Shown piece by piece: positions 14,203 to 22,594 of a DNA stretch of 39,739 bases (its first letter is position 1; each line of letters begins with the position of its first letter). The notes beneath the pieces were generated by a model. It saw only the letters and a program-made list of their open reading frames with translations. It searched no databases and was not told the DNA's origin. The stretch is from the NCBI GenBank assembly GCA_036397855.1, contig DASWID010000033.1:1-39739 (forward strand). Direction: 5' to 3'. The position numbers and the translations under genes are program-made. The stretch is from Thermodesulfobacteriota bacterium (GTDB lineage Bacteria; Desulfobacterota_D; UBA1144; Nemesobacterales; CSP1-2).

Positions 14203-16725
14203 TTAATCTTTTATCCTCTTATAAAAAACCTTCTTTGCTATTTCCGCAGCAAAAATATACAACCCCACGATTAAACCCAAGACGAATAGAAATGATGGTG
14301 GCAGCGGCCGAAAATTAAAGATCCTTGCAAGTTGTGTATATGGCAAAATAAGTGTCGCAACAATTATCAAAAGGGTTACCAGAAAGAGATATTTACTGGG
14401 TTTACTCTTGAAAAATGGCTTGCGAGTGCGTACAACAAGTACAATCAGAGAAGCGGATATTACAGACTCTTGGAACCAGCCGGTCCTGAATTGATCTATG
14501 GAAGCGTTTAGGATTATGAGAAGCACTCCAAACGTTAAAAAATCGAATACTGAGCTTACAATTCCGAAGGTTGCCATAAAGTTTCTGATGAAGTTAATAT
14601 TCCAGCGCCTTGGCTGATCAACCATTTCAGGGTCTACCATGTCCGTAGCTATAGTCATCTCCGGAAAATCTGTCATTAAATTTGTGAGAAGTATCTGCTT
14701 TGGAAGAAGTGGTAAAAAGGGTAGAAACAGAGATGCACCGGCCATACTGAACATGTTTCCAAAATTGGCACTCGTTGCCATGAAGACATACTTAAGTGTG
14801 TTCGCAAAAGTTGTTCTTCCCTCTCGAACTCCTTGTATCAGAACCCCTAAGTCCATGTCGAGCAACACTATATCAGCCGTTTCTTTAGCTACGTCAACGG
14901 CACTATCAACGGAAATACCAACGTCGGCTACATGAAGCGCCGAGGCATCGTTGATGCCATCCCCCATGTAACCGACTACGTTTCCAGCCTTTCTCAAAGC
15001 CAAAATGATCCGCTCTTTCTGATTCGGCTCGACCTCAGCGAATATGTCAACTGCATTTGCCGTTTTTAGAAGTGCTTCATCACTCATAGACCTCAGTTCA
15101 GAGCCAGTTATAGTTTGTGGGTTCGATAATCCTACTTGCTTACTCAGGCTTGCTGCGACCAGATGATTGTCCCCGGTTATTATCTTAAGCGAGACTCCTA
15201 GGTAGCGCAGTTGATTTATTGTCTCAATAGCTCCAGGCTTTGGAGGATCAAACAGAACAATAAAACCACAAAATGTCATGTCAATCTCGTCATCCTTGTT
15301 TATGCTTGTATTGGAACCCAAATTACGGTATGCGATGCCAAGGGTGCGAAATCCCTTGATACTCAATTCATCGAATCGTTCAAGTATCATTTCTCTAAAC
15401 GTTTCTAAATCAGCGATTGTTCCATCGGATTTCTCTACATAAGAGCATGCCGATAGCACGTTCTTGAGGGCGCCCTTCGTCACCATAAGATTTAAGTTAC
15501 CTTTAGAGAATGATATGCTCAGACGCTTTCTAGTAAAATCATAGGGCACTTCATCAAGCTTTTTGCAACCGGAGACATCAAACTGACAATGGTTGCGAAT
15601 CGCTGCATCGATTGGGTTTGCAAAGCCGGTTTCGTACAATGCATTTACATATGCATAAAAGAGAACCTTTTCATTTTCATTACCCTCCGCATCAAGCGCG
15701 GAATGTAATTTGACAATCCCGCTGGTAAGGGTGCCGGTCTTATCGGAGCAGAGGACATTCATGCTGCCAAAGTTTTCAATCGAAGAAAGACGTTTTACAA
15801 TCACCTTCTCTAAGGCCATTCGTTTTGCTCCATGGGCAAGGTTGATGCTAATGATCGCTGGTAGTAGTTGAGGGGTTAGTCCTACCGCAAGCGCAAGGGA
15901 AAATAGAAAAGACTCTATAACTGGACGTGCAAAATATACGTTTATTGCGAATATAGTCATTACGAGAGTAAGCGTAACTTCCATAAGAAGGTATCCAAAC
16001 TGTCTTACCCCGTGCTCAAAATCTGTTTCTGGGTGTCTGAGTTTTAGTCGTTTAGATATGCGGCCGAATTCTGTCTCGGTGCCAGTGTGCACTACAAGTG
16101 CGTTAGAGGTACCACTTATTCCATTAGTTCCCATATAAAGCACATTTGTCCGACGGGCGAGAACAGTTTCTGGTGGTAATACACCAACAATTTTTTCAAC
16201 TGGATAAGATTCTCCAGTCAACGTGGCCTCGTTTACAAAAAAGTCCTTAGATTCTAGGATAAGACAGTCACCGGGAATAATGTCCCCTGCTTTCAAGACC
16301 ACGACGTCTCCAGGAACAATCTCCTCGGTTGAAATTTCTATTGGGTTTGAATCGCGGAGTATGGTCGATCTTATCTGCACGATGGACAGGAGATTTTTTA
16401 CGGCGTTGACCGCCCCTCTTTCCTGCCAGAATCCCAGGAGACCGCTTGCAAGGATTATTATCAGTATGATGACGGCGTCTGTGGCGTCACCGAGAAAGAT
16501 GGACAAAAACGATGCGAATATCAGAATCAGTATTATCGGACTCTTAAATTGTGAAATAAGAAGAGAGATTGCGTCTGAACGTCCTTTTACTTTTAAAAGG
16601 TTCGGACCAAACTTTGTAAGACGTTCTTTAGCTTCGTCACTAGTTAAACCGGACGGAGTTGTCTTGAGTTCTTCTACTAGCTTAGTGGCAGGAACGCTCC
16701 AGAATTCATTTTTGAGTTGGTTCAA
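14203..16725 (-). CDS. mgtA: Magnesium-transporting P-type ATPase (MgtA/MgtB, type IIIB)
   Basis: 840 residues. An N-terminal cation-ATPase domain (SGLTSDEAKERLTKFGPN) precedes the actuator TGES at 170-173, the phosphorylated Asp328 in CSDKTGTLT, and the hinge GDGINDASAL; about ten membrane helices flank these. The overall order and the ALAVGLTPQLLPAIISINLAHGA helix match the MgtA group, which imports Mg2+ driven by ATP. Start TTG at 16725 with AGGA six bases upstream. No leader peptide or Mg-sensing riboswitch is apparent in the 93 bases upstream, so induction by low Mg2+ cannot be judged. Close paralogues with other ions exist; Mg2+ is by family. Confidence 0.88.
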   Translation of the reverse strand: MNQLKNEFWSVPATKLVEELKTTPSGLTSDEAKERLTKFGPNLLKVKGRSDAISLLISQFKSPIILILIFASFLSIFLGDATDAVIILIIILASGLLGFWQERGAVNAVKNLLSIVQIRSTILRDSNPIEISTEEIVPGDVVVLKAGDIIPGDCLILESKDFFVNEATLTGESYPVEKIVGVLPPETVLARRTNVLYMGTNGISGTSNALVVHTGTETEFGRISKRLKLRHPETDFEHGVRQFGYLLMEVTLTLVMTIFAINVYFARPVIESFLFSLALAVGLTPQLLPAIISINLAHGAKRMALEKVIVKRLSSIENFGSMNVLCSDKTGTLTSGIVKLHSALDAEGNENEKVLFYAYVNALYETGFANPIDAAIRNHCQFDVSGCKKLDEVPYDFTRKRLSISFSKGNLNLMVTKGALKNVLSACSYVEKSDGTIADLETFREMILERFDELSIKGFRTLGIAYRNLGSNTSINKDDEIDMTFCGFIVLFDPPKPGAIETINQLRYLGVSLKIITGDNHLVAASLSKQVGLSNPQTITGSELRSMSDEALLKTANAVDIFAEVEPNQKERIILALRKAGNVVGYMGDGINDASALHVADVGISVDSAVDVAKETADIVLLDMDLGVLIQGVREGRTTFANTLKYVFMATSANFGNMFSMAGASLFLPFLPLLPKQILLTNLMTDFPEMTIATDMVDPEMVDQPRRWNINFIRNFMATFGIVSSVFDFLTFGVLLIILNASIDQFRTGWFQESVISASLIVLVVRTRKPFFKSKPSKYLFLVTLLIIVATLILPYTQLARIFNFRPLPPSFLFVLGLIVGLYIFAAEIAKKVFYKRIKD

Positions 16726-16818
16726 CGATTATCCTATCTCCGAGATCTTACAAAAGCTCTCTAAGTTCATATATTCAAAAATATTTATACAAGATAGGAA
16801 AATCATAGGGCACTGACG

Positions 16819-17130
16819 TTATGTGTCCTTTACTCTGATCTTACAATCGTCGTACACCTCTTTTGGAATTATCGTCAGGGCGATTAGGATGACAGTTGGT
16901 ACAATGACCATATCATCGATGTGTCCGATCACGGGTATGAAATCAGGAATTATGTCGAAAGGAAAAAGTGCATAACCTATAGCGAGGCCGAGGAGTATTT
17001 TGGACAATTTAGGTGTACGAATGTCATTCAGCAATAATTTATATACTTTAATTTCGAACTTTAAATTTCTGGCAGTAAATTTAAATCTTTGAAACATGTA
17101 ATCAGTCTTAGACTTGAGATTGACGGCCAA
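16819..17130 (-). CDS. DUF1232 (YkvA-like) small membrane protein
   Basis: 103 residues. The central PFDIIPDFIPVIGHIDDMVIVPTVI stretch (about 56-80) is the DUF1232 hallmark, a hydrophobic hairpin of unknown function. The start is unsettled: TTG at 17130 is directly behind GAAAGGA, which is too close, and ATG at 17097 has no clear ribosome site. It sits five bases from the DUF1634 gene, in a same-strand string from the TauE/SafE permease to mgtA. Confidence 0.8.
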   Translation of the reverse strand: MAVNLKSKTDYMFQRFKFTARNLKFEIKVYKLLLNDIRTPKLSKILLGLAIGYALFPFDIIPDFIPVIGHIDDMVIVPTVILIALTIIPKEVYDDCKIRVKDT

Positions 17131-17135
17131 TCCTT

Positions 17136-17513
17136 TCAGATATGCCCTCCCGAAATACTATAAATCAAAACTGTTAGCACTATCAAAGTAACGACGACGT
17201 AAATGCTATCGCGTTGTAGAGCAAATGCAAAGACAGAAAATATAACACGCACCACGGGGGTGGCGATCAAAAGGAGGAGTCCAATTTGAATAATTCCGAC
17301 GCCGTCCAAAACCAGAAGTTCTTTCAGAATCCCTGATATGGTACGTAAACTCTTGGGCTCGCCTTTGAACACATGATACTCGGGTGAATTACTTCCATTT
17401 TGAATTAAGTACAATATCCCCCCAATAAAGACTATCACGGCAGCGACTATTACTGCGATTCTTAGGATATTGCCAATGATTTGATGTACCTCTTCATCTG
17501 TCAATTTACGCAT
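17136..17513 (-). CDS. DUF1634 membrane protein, partner of the TauE/SafE permease
   Basis: 125 residues with three hydrophobic helices (about 14-34, 72-92 and 100-120). RKLTDEEVHQIIGNILRIAVIVAAVIVFIGGILYL and the GIIQIGLLLLIATPVVRVIFSV helix are typical of DUF1634, whose genes are very often found beside a TauE/SafE permease, as here (13 bases downstream of it). It is probably an accessory subunit; biochemical function is unknown. Confidence 0.82.
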   Translation of the reverse strand: MRKLTDEEVHQIIGNILRIAVIVAAVIVFIGGILYLIQNGSNSPEYHVFKGEPKSLRTISGILKELLVLDGVGIIQIGLLLLIATPVVRVIFSVFAFALQRDSIYVVVTLIVLTVLIYSISGGHI

Positions 17514-17526
17514 ATTATTGAATATC

Positions 17527-18363
17527 TTAAAGCCTTCCAGTCAAACCATTATAAAGCATCTCTATAGCCAACACAAAGATCACCACGCCAAACACTATTC
17601 GTAATAGTCTAGTTTTGGAAATTACCAATACATGGGTTCCAAGGAATGATCCAATCAAGACCCCAAGCATTACGGGCATGGATAGTCCTGGATCAACATA
17701 TCCGCGGTTTAGGTAAACCCCTGCACTTGCTGCTGCAGTAACGCCTATCATGAAATTGCTTGTGGTAGTGGATACCTTGAAGGGGATACGCATAACTTGG
17801 TCCATTGCTATAACTTTCAGGGCACCTGAACCTATTCCTAGCAAACCCGAAAGTGTGCCTGCAATGAACATTATGCTGAATCCCGCTGGAATGGAACGGA
17901 CATGATAATTCTGCTGTCCTGTAAATGAAGGATAACTTCCGTCCATCCTAAGCCGTGACGCCAGTGGATCTGGTTTCTCTGGGCTTGAACTTTCCCGGCT
18001 AGGAAAAACAGATTGATAACCAGAGTATAGCAGCACAAGTCCAAAAATGACGGCAATCGTGGTGGTTGATACTCTAACTGCGAGAGAAGCTCCAGCAATT
18101 GCTCCGGTTGTGGTTGCTATCTCGAGAAACATTCCTACTCTTAGATTGGCAAATCCCTTTTTAACATAAGCCGCGGCTGAGGCCGAAGACGTTGCGATAA
18201 CAGATACTAGAGATGCTCCTATTGCATACCGGATGTCAATCCCAAAACCCAAAGTGAGTAATGGTATGATAACCACCCCTCCCCCTAGTCCTGTCAAAGC
18301 TCCTAAAAACCCTGCGAGAAAGGATCCCAGCCAAATAAGCAGTGAGAATTCCAATACGTCCAT
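17527..18363 (-). CDS. TauE/SafE (TSUP) family anion permease
   Basis: About 278 residues with eight predicted helices in two repeated halves; GALTGLGGGVVIIPLL (first half) and GTLSGLLGIGSGALKV (second half) are the paired TSUP motifs. The family exports or imports sulfite, sulfoacetate, thiosulfate or other organosulfur anions; the substrate is not shown by sequence. A less hydrophobic stretch at about 120-150 probably forms a cytoplasmic loop. I prefer the ATG at 18363 because AAGG is seven bases upstream; a GTG two codons earlier is possible. Coupled with the DUF1634 gene. Confidence 0.87.
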   Translation of the reverse strand: MDVLEFSLLIWLGSFLAGFLGALTGLGGGVVIIPLLTLGFGIDIRYAIGASLVSVIATSSASAAAYVKKGFANLRVGMFLEIATTTGAIAGASLAVRVSTTTIAVIFGLVLLYSGYQSVFPSRESSSPEKPDPLASRLRMDGSYPSFTGQQNYHVRSIPAGFSIMFIAGTLSGLLGIGSGALKVIAMDQVMRIPFKVSTTTSNFMIGVTAAASAGVYLNRGYVDPGLSMPVMLGVLIGSFLGTHVLVISKTRLLRIVFGVVIFVLAIEMLYNGLTGRL

Positions 18364-18433
18364 CGACACGCCTTCTCTTTAAACCCATTTACCCCGAATA
18401 TTCAACTTTACTCACAGTATGATCAAGATATTA

Positions 18434-18601
18434 CTAACTTATCATACGCGCTATAAAAAAAGCTGCACCTGCAGCCAGTCCCCCAACGAGTATTGTCTGA
18501 AGTGCGCCACGAATTGAGTTTATCCCAGTAAAACGTGCTTTGATATAGCCGAATATAAAAAGGGCTACTAACGTTAGTCCAATTGAAAGGAATAATGAAA
18601 T
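18434..18601 (-). pseudogene. Remnant of a VIT1/CCC1-family transporter (C-terminus only)
   Basis: The minus-strand frame ending at 18434 gives two hydrophobic helices with the linker FGYIKARFTGINSIRGALQ and the close GGLAAGAAFFIARMIS, the last part of VIT1/CCC1 iron or manganese transporters. Everything before it is missing: upstream of about 18601 the frame stays open but reads the antisense of another gene. A 95-residue product could in principle be made from 18721, but only the last 55 residues resemble the family, so I call it a remnant. Confidence 0.72.
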
Positions 18602-18608
18602 CTTAATA

Positions 18609-18770
18609 AGGGAAGAGGTAATGGAAAAGGTAATACTTGCCGAGGCTCCGATGAAAAGGATGCTTGAGCCTGAGGAAGTCGCAGAGCTTGCAGTATACCT
18701 CGCTAGCGATTCAGCGCGCAATATAACTGGGGCAGCAATCCCTATTGATGAAGGTTGGACGGCTCAGTAG
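18609..18770 (+). pseudogene. Remnant of a 3-hydroxybutyrate dehydrogenase-type SDR (C-terminus only)
   Basis: Plus strand, ending at TAG 18768-18770: PMKRMLEPEEVAELAVYLAS followed by DSARNITGAAIPIDEGWTAQ. This is the C-terminus of short-chain dehydrogenases, and the GWTAQ ending with the PMKR segment is especially like 3-hydroxybutyrate dehydrogenase. Similarity fades upstream of about 18606, exactly where the VIT1-like remnant on the other strand begins. No Rossmann fold or catalytic Tyr-Lys is present, so it cannot be active. Confidence 0.75.
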
Positions 18771-19082
18771 ATAGTCTTTGCTTAATTACATGATCTCCGT
18801 TAATAAATCTACAAGCCAGGTTCCGTACAAAATCATTTCTTTAATGCTCTCTGGTTATACATTATTGTCGATACGGGGAGTTGAGAAGCAATGCCGGGAG
18901 TCAGACAGGGTAAAAAAAAGACGGTTAAACTTCGAAACAAGAAATAGATTAAAAAAGTATCCGTTGAATAAAATCAACTTATACAAATCAATACATAGTT
19001 ACAACTTGAATTCTTAGAGTGTTCAGTAAAAAGATTATAATGTTTTCTAATATCATCTTAAGTTGAGCCTCATTTCTCCAAT
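18771..19082. other. Intergenic, no gene seen
   Basis: AT-rich DNA between the SDR remnant and the M16 peptidase gene. A 79-codon plus-strand frame exists but has low-complexity composition, no ribosome site and no recognisable domain. Confidence 0.4.
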
Positions 19083-20429
19083 TTAAATTTTATCACTATT
19101 TATTTCTTTCAGGTTACCTACAATAACAAGTACGTACCTATCAGGATGAAGATATTTTTGAGCCACTCTTAGAACATCTTGTTTGGATACGGACTTTATT
19201 TGGTCTCGATACTTATCGAAGTAATCGAGCCCTAGGCCGAAGAATTCCAGTAGGCTCATATTTTCTGCTACCTCTCTATCCGTTTCGATACTCAGCGGGA
19301 GACTTCCGATGAGGTATGCTTTTGCATCATCTAACTCTTCATCCGAAACCTCACTCTCGCTGATTCTTCTCATATTCTCCAGCACCAATTTAACAGCATC
19401 CAATGCACTCGGGTTTTTGGTCTGGAGTACTACCTGAAAGTTGCCGGGATATTTTCTCGATAAATAAGTACTGCCGACACTATAAGCGAGGCCCCTTTTA
19501 TCTCTAATGTCATTTACAAGTCTTGATGAAAAGCCCCCTCCCCCCAATATATAGTTCATAACCTGCAGCGGATAATAATCTGGATTATCCCTAGTGATAC
19601 CCAGGTGACCTAGGATGATATTTGCCTGAGTCACCTTACGGTCGAGCTTTAGAGATTTGGTTTTTTCAAGAGCAGGGGGTGGAGGGACACTATTCCTATT
19701 TATCTCCTTTTTTTTCCAGGTCCCGAAGCTATTTTCTATTAGATTCTTTGCCTCCTCGAGAGTTATATCTCCAGCTATAGAGATAGTTGTTCCATTAGGT
19801 ACGTAGTATTTTGAATGGAAGTTTATTATATCGGGTCTATTGATTCTCAGGATGCTCTCTTCATTCCCTTCTGCTATTCGACCGTAAGGATGGTCAACAT
19901 AAAGTGCTTTAAGGAATTCACGCTCTGCCAACCAACCAGGATCTTCCTCATTCTTTTTCAGTTCACCCTGAATTTCGCTGACGGTATCTTCAATCTCTTC
20001 TTGTGGAAAAGTAGGATTTATTATTATATCCCCTAGAATATGAAGACCTCTAGCGAGATATTTTTTTAATACAATAAGTTCGATTTCTGTGAAGTCATAG
20101 TCTGAGGTGGTAGTAAGAGAGGAACCAATAAAGTCTGCCTCTTCTGCAATTTCTACAGCTGACTGAGTTTTTGTTCCACTCGTGAGAAGTTCTGCAGTGA
20201 GATTTGCCAGACCGGCATTTTCTGCAGTCTCATTAATAGACCCAGCATCGATAAGAATATCTACTACTACCATTGGCACGCCGGGTCTTTCCGATACGAC
20301 AAGTACAATACCGTTGTCCAGAACAACCTTTTTACCCAGGGGTTCGGCAGATAGGGTGTTGAAGTTGAATAAACACAAAAACACGGCGAACATCGCTTTA
20401 AGTAGAAGATTTTGTGTTGACTTTCTCAT
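19083..20429 (-). CDS. M16 family peptidase-like protein lacking the zinc motif (non-catalytic partner)
   Basis: 448 residues with a signal peptide at about 1-28 (SAEP at the likely cut), so it is exported. Two M16 domains follow: VVLDNGIVLVVSERPGVPMVVVDILID at the start, and NYILGGGGFSSRLVNDIRDKRGLAYSVGSTY in the second half, the substrate-binding motif. At the place of HxxEH the sequence reads NLTAELLTSGT, so zinc cannot be bound. This matches the second chain of two-gene M16B peptidases, whose catalytic chain is encoded 16 bases upstream. Substrate is probably small peptides in the periplasm, which is inference. Confidence 0.85.
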   Translation of the reverse strand: MRKSTQNLLLKAMFAVFLCLFNFNTLSAEPLGKKVVLDNGIVLVVSERPGVPMVVVDILIDAGSINETAENAGLANLTAELLTSGTKTQSAVEIAEEADFIGSSLTTTSDYDFTEIELIVLKKYLARGLHILGDIIINPTFPQEEIEDTVSEIQGELKKNEEDPGWLAEREFLKALYVDHPYGRIAEGNEESILRINRPDIINFHSKYYVPNGTTISIAGDITLEEAKNLIENSFGTWKKKEINRNSVPPPPALEKTKSLKLDRKVTQANIILGHLGITRDNPDYYPLQVMNYILGGGGFSSRLVNDIRDKRGLAYSVGSTYLSRKYPGNFQVVLQTKNPSALDAVKLVLENMRRISESEVSDEELDDAKAYLIGSLPLSIETDREVAENMSLLEFFGLGLDYFDKYRDQIKSVSKQDVLRVAQKYLHPDRYVLVIVGNLKEINSDKI

Positions 20430-20445
20430 GAACTATTGCGATTAA

Positions 20446-21816
20446 TTAAGACGACTCAGGCGCCTTGGGAATCAGTGTTCCCACTGTTCTATTATCCTCA
20501 GATAGATATTTTCTGGCAACGTCCATAACATCCTCTGCTGTAACTTGCCTGATGCCAATTATATAATCTCTTACCATTTTCAATTGTCCTAAAATTTCAT
20601 ACTGACCAAGGAGATACGCTCTTCCGAAGAGTGAGTCCTGACCGAAAACAAATGAAGATTCTATTTGGTTTTTGGCCTTTTCTAACTCATTTTGTGGAAT
20701 AGGCTCTTTTTTTATTATATCTATCTCACCGTAAATGGTGTTCTCAACATCGGAGGGACTCTTTCCGGGCATTACCTGGGCATAGAAATACATGAGGTTT
20801 GGGTCAATACTGAGGCGGGAGTAATCCCCCTCTACGGAAAGTGCAATCTGCTTTTCATAAACCAAGCTATTGTACAGTCTTGAGCTGTCTCCTTCAGCTA
20901 GAATAGTAGTGAGAACATCCAATGCGTAGCTATCTTGACTTGTAAGGTTAGGCGTATGATAGGCAACAGTGACGAAGGGAAGTTCAGCGCTTCTATGGAG
21001 TGTAACGCGCCTTTCGCCCCTTTGTTGGGGTTCTATGCTCCTTATCACAGGCGGAGTTTTATCCGACTTTATTTTACCGAAACTTTTCTCAATTTTTGGA
21101 AGTAGCTTTTCTGTTTTAAAGTTTCCGACAACTACGAGGACTGCATTGTTTGGGACGTAGTGCCTCTTGTAATGGTTAATCAGGTCATCCCTAGATATTT
21201 GCTTTATATCAGAAAACCAACCGATAACTGGATTATGATATGGGTGGGCTTCGAATGCCACTGCTTCTACCTGCTCCAATAGGTCGGAAACAGGGTCATC
21301 CTCGGTCCTGAGGCGCCTCTCCTCCAAGACAACATTTCTTTCTGTATCAAAAAGTTTTTGGTCTATGAGCAAATCAACCATTCTGTCAGACTCAAGGTCG
21401 ATGAGTGTGTCGATTTTATCGGAGGGCATGCTTTCAAAGTACATAGTATAATCCTCGGTGGTGAAGGCATTATCATTGCCACCATTTTTCTGTACTATTT
21501 TCGAAAAGGTGTCGGGGCCATATTTTTTGGACCCTCTGAACATCATGTGTTCGAGTAAGTGGGAGATCCCGGTCTTACCGAATTGCTCATTCCTGGATCC
21601 TACCTTATACCAAACCTGAAGTGTAATAGTCGGTGTTCTATGATCCTCAAGAAGAAGAACCCTGAGACCGTTGTCAAGCGTAAAGTCTCTGACCTGCCAT
21701 GGATCCGGTGGTTTTGTGAGGGCAGGTTGAAGTGGTAAAAATAATAGAAGAAGGGCGAACAGTTTTATGATAGTTTCTTTTGAAATAGTAATGTGTGATT
21801 GGAAAGCTTGATTCAA
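20446..21816 (-). CDS. M16 family zinc peptidase (catalytic chain)
   Basis: 456 residues with a hydrophobic signal segment (about 16-34). Zinc-binding HLLEH at 86-90 in GKTGISHLLEHMMFRGSKKYG, with the third ligand glutamate in NVVLEERRLRTEDDP near 160-170, defines an active inverzincin. The second domain carries AEGDSSRLYNSLVYEKQIALSV. With the zinc-less partner downstream it should make a two-chain clamp peptidase. The start is uncertain: TTG at 21816 gives the listed N-terminus but has no ribosome site and lies within about ten bases of the predicted transcription start. Confidence 0.88.
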   Translation of the reverse strand: MNQAFQSHITISKETIIKLFALLLLFLPLQPALTKPPDPWQVRDFTLDNGLRVLLLEDHRTPTITLQVWYKVGSRNEQFGKTGISHLLEHMMFRGSKKYGPDTFSKIVQKNGGNDNAFTTEDYTMYFESMPSDKIDTLIDLESDRMVDLLIDQKLFDTERNVVLEERRLRTEDDPVSDLLEQVEAVAFEAHPYHNPVIGWFSDIKQISRDDLINHYKRHYVPNNAVLVVVGNFKTEKLLPKIEKSFGKIKSDKTPPVIRSIEPQQRGERRVTLHRSAELPFVTVAYHTPNLTSQDSYALDVLTTILAEGDSSRLYNSLVYEKQIALSVEGDYSRLSIDPNLMYFYAQVMPGKSPSDVENTIYGEIDIIKKEPIPQNELEKAKNQIESSFVFGQDSLFGRAYLLGQYEILGQLKMVRDYIIGIRQVTAEDVMDVARKYLSEDNRTVGTLIPKAPESS

Positions 21817-21831
21817 TTGTTTGAGAATTTA

Positions 21832-21859
21832 ATTATAAATATAAAACCGTTTTTATCAA
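21832..21859 (-). promoter_or_regulatory. Candidate sigma-70 promoter of the M16 peptidase pair
   Basis: Minus strand: -35 TTGATA at 21854-21859, 16-base spacer, perfect -10 TATAAT at 21832-21837. A 6-bp inverted repeat (TTTATC at 21852, GATAAA at 21870) overlaps the -35 and could be an operator. Confidence 0.5.
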
Positions 21860-21986
21860 CAAATCTGTCGATAAACGTGTTGCGGTGATAAGCAAATCAA
21901 AATCTCTTAGTGTGAATCGATTGAATTGTCTTCATGGATCATGGGAAAAGTTATGTGTTAAGGTCTTCGGTCATTAAATGTGGAGA

Positions 21987-22241
21987 TTATAGGATTGAAA
22001 TTTGGTCAAGTCTAAAATACACCTTTGACTGGAGTTGCGTATGATTCACTCGAGCCCTGATAAATCCGCCTGCCCTATGAAAAGCCTTAACCACCGTGTC
22101 AGCGCCATGGCCCTGGGCTTCTGGTGCCAGGCTGTATACCAGAATGCCTGAAAGGAGGCCACCCAGTGTAGTTGCAACTGGGATCAACCACAGACCGTGG
22201 GGTCCGATCGGCTCCAGGTGCAAACCGCTCTGATTTGGCAA
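21987..22241 (-). pseudogene. Remnant of a CLC chloride channel/transporter
   Basis: Residues 6-65 of this 84-codon frame (about 22047-22226) match the middle of a CLC protein: LHLEPIGPHGLWLIPVATTL, GGLLSGILVYSLAPEAQGHG and FHRAGGFIRARV. The family would continue with the GSGGSAGREGP selectivity region, but the frame instead turns to unrelated sequence and stops. A TGA stands directly before the first codon, so the N-terminus is lost as well. Non-functional. Other DNA from 21840 to 22300 shows nothing else I can name. Confidence 0.75.
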
Positions 22242-22303
22242 TCAAGGGGTTGATATTCGGCAAATTCAGGAGGAATATGTTTTGGGAGATCTTCAGTATA
22301 TAG

Positions 22304-22594
22304 ACAAATAACCGGGCGCTGAGTGCCCCGACAATTCCTAAAATCAGTTATCGACAAGAAGTCTCCATCTTCTCTCATTCATCAAAATTTTGCCTTGAGG
22401 CTCTCTATGTAAATACCTGGTTTCTCGATGGGTGTAGTCTATCCGTGTCTATTATTCCAGGAGATGTCGGGAAGTTAAACCCGATTTTAGATGATAAGCA
22501 TGGAGGAGAAATAATTTCAAAATTTGCCAATGCAATAGATGTGATATATCCTCTTGGGCTTTGTCTTAAGGAAGTGTTATCGGCGTTAGAATGA
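22304..22594 (+). other. Open frame running into the kup start, possible gene tail
   Basis: After a TAG at 22301-22303 the frame stays open for 96 codons and ends in TGA at 22592-22594, overlapping the kup ATG (ATGA). The last 60 residues look protein-like (IIPGDVGKLNPILDD, GEIISKFANAIDVIYPLG, KEVLSALE), but there is no ATG, GTG or TTG start until near its end. It may be the tail of a broken gene. I do not recognise a family. Confidence 0.3.

Noticed and set aside
16223-16816. A 197-codon plus-strand frame
   Set aside because: Lies antisense within mgtA; the composition is a mirror of the ATPase codons and no family is recognisable.
18778-19017. A 79-codon plus-strand frame after the SDR remnant
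   Set aside because: Lys- and Asn-rich with no domain or ribosome site; typical of AT-rich non-coding DNA.
22184-22378. A 64-codon minus-strand frame containing a run like PVICLYTEDLPKHIPPEFAEYQ
   Set aside because: It looks protein-like and could be a relic of a TIR-like or other domain, but it is short, overlaps the CLC remnant in another frame and has no clear family.
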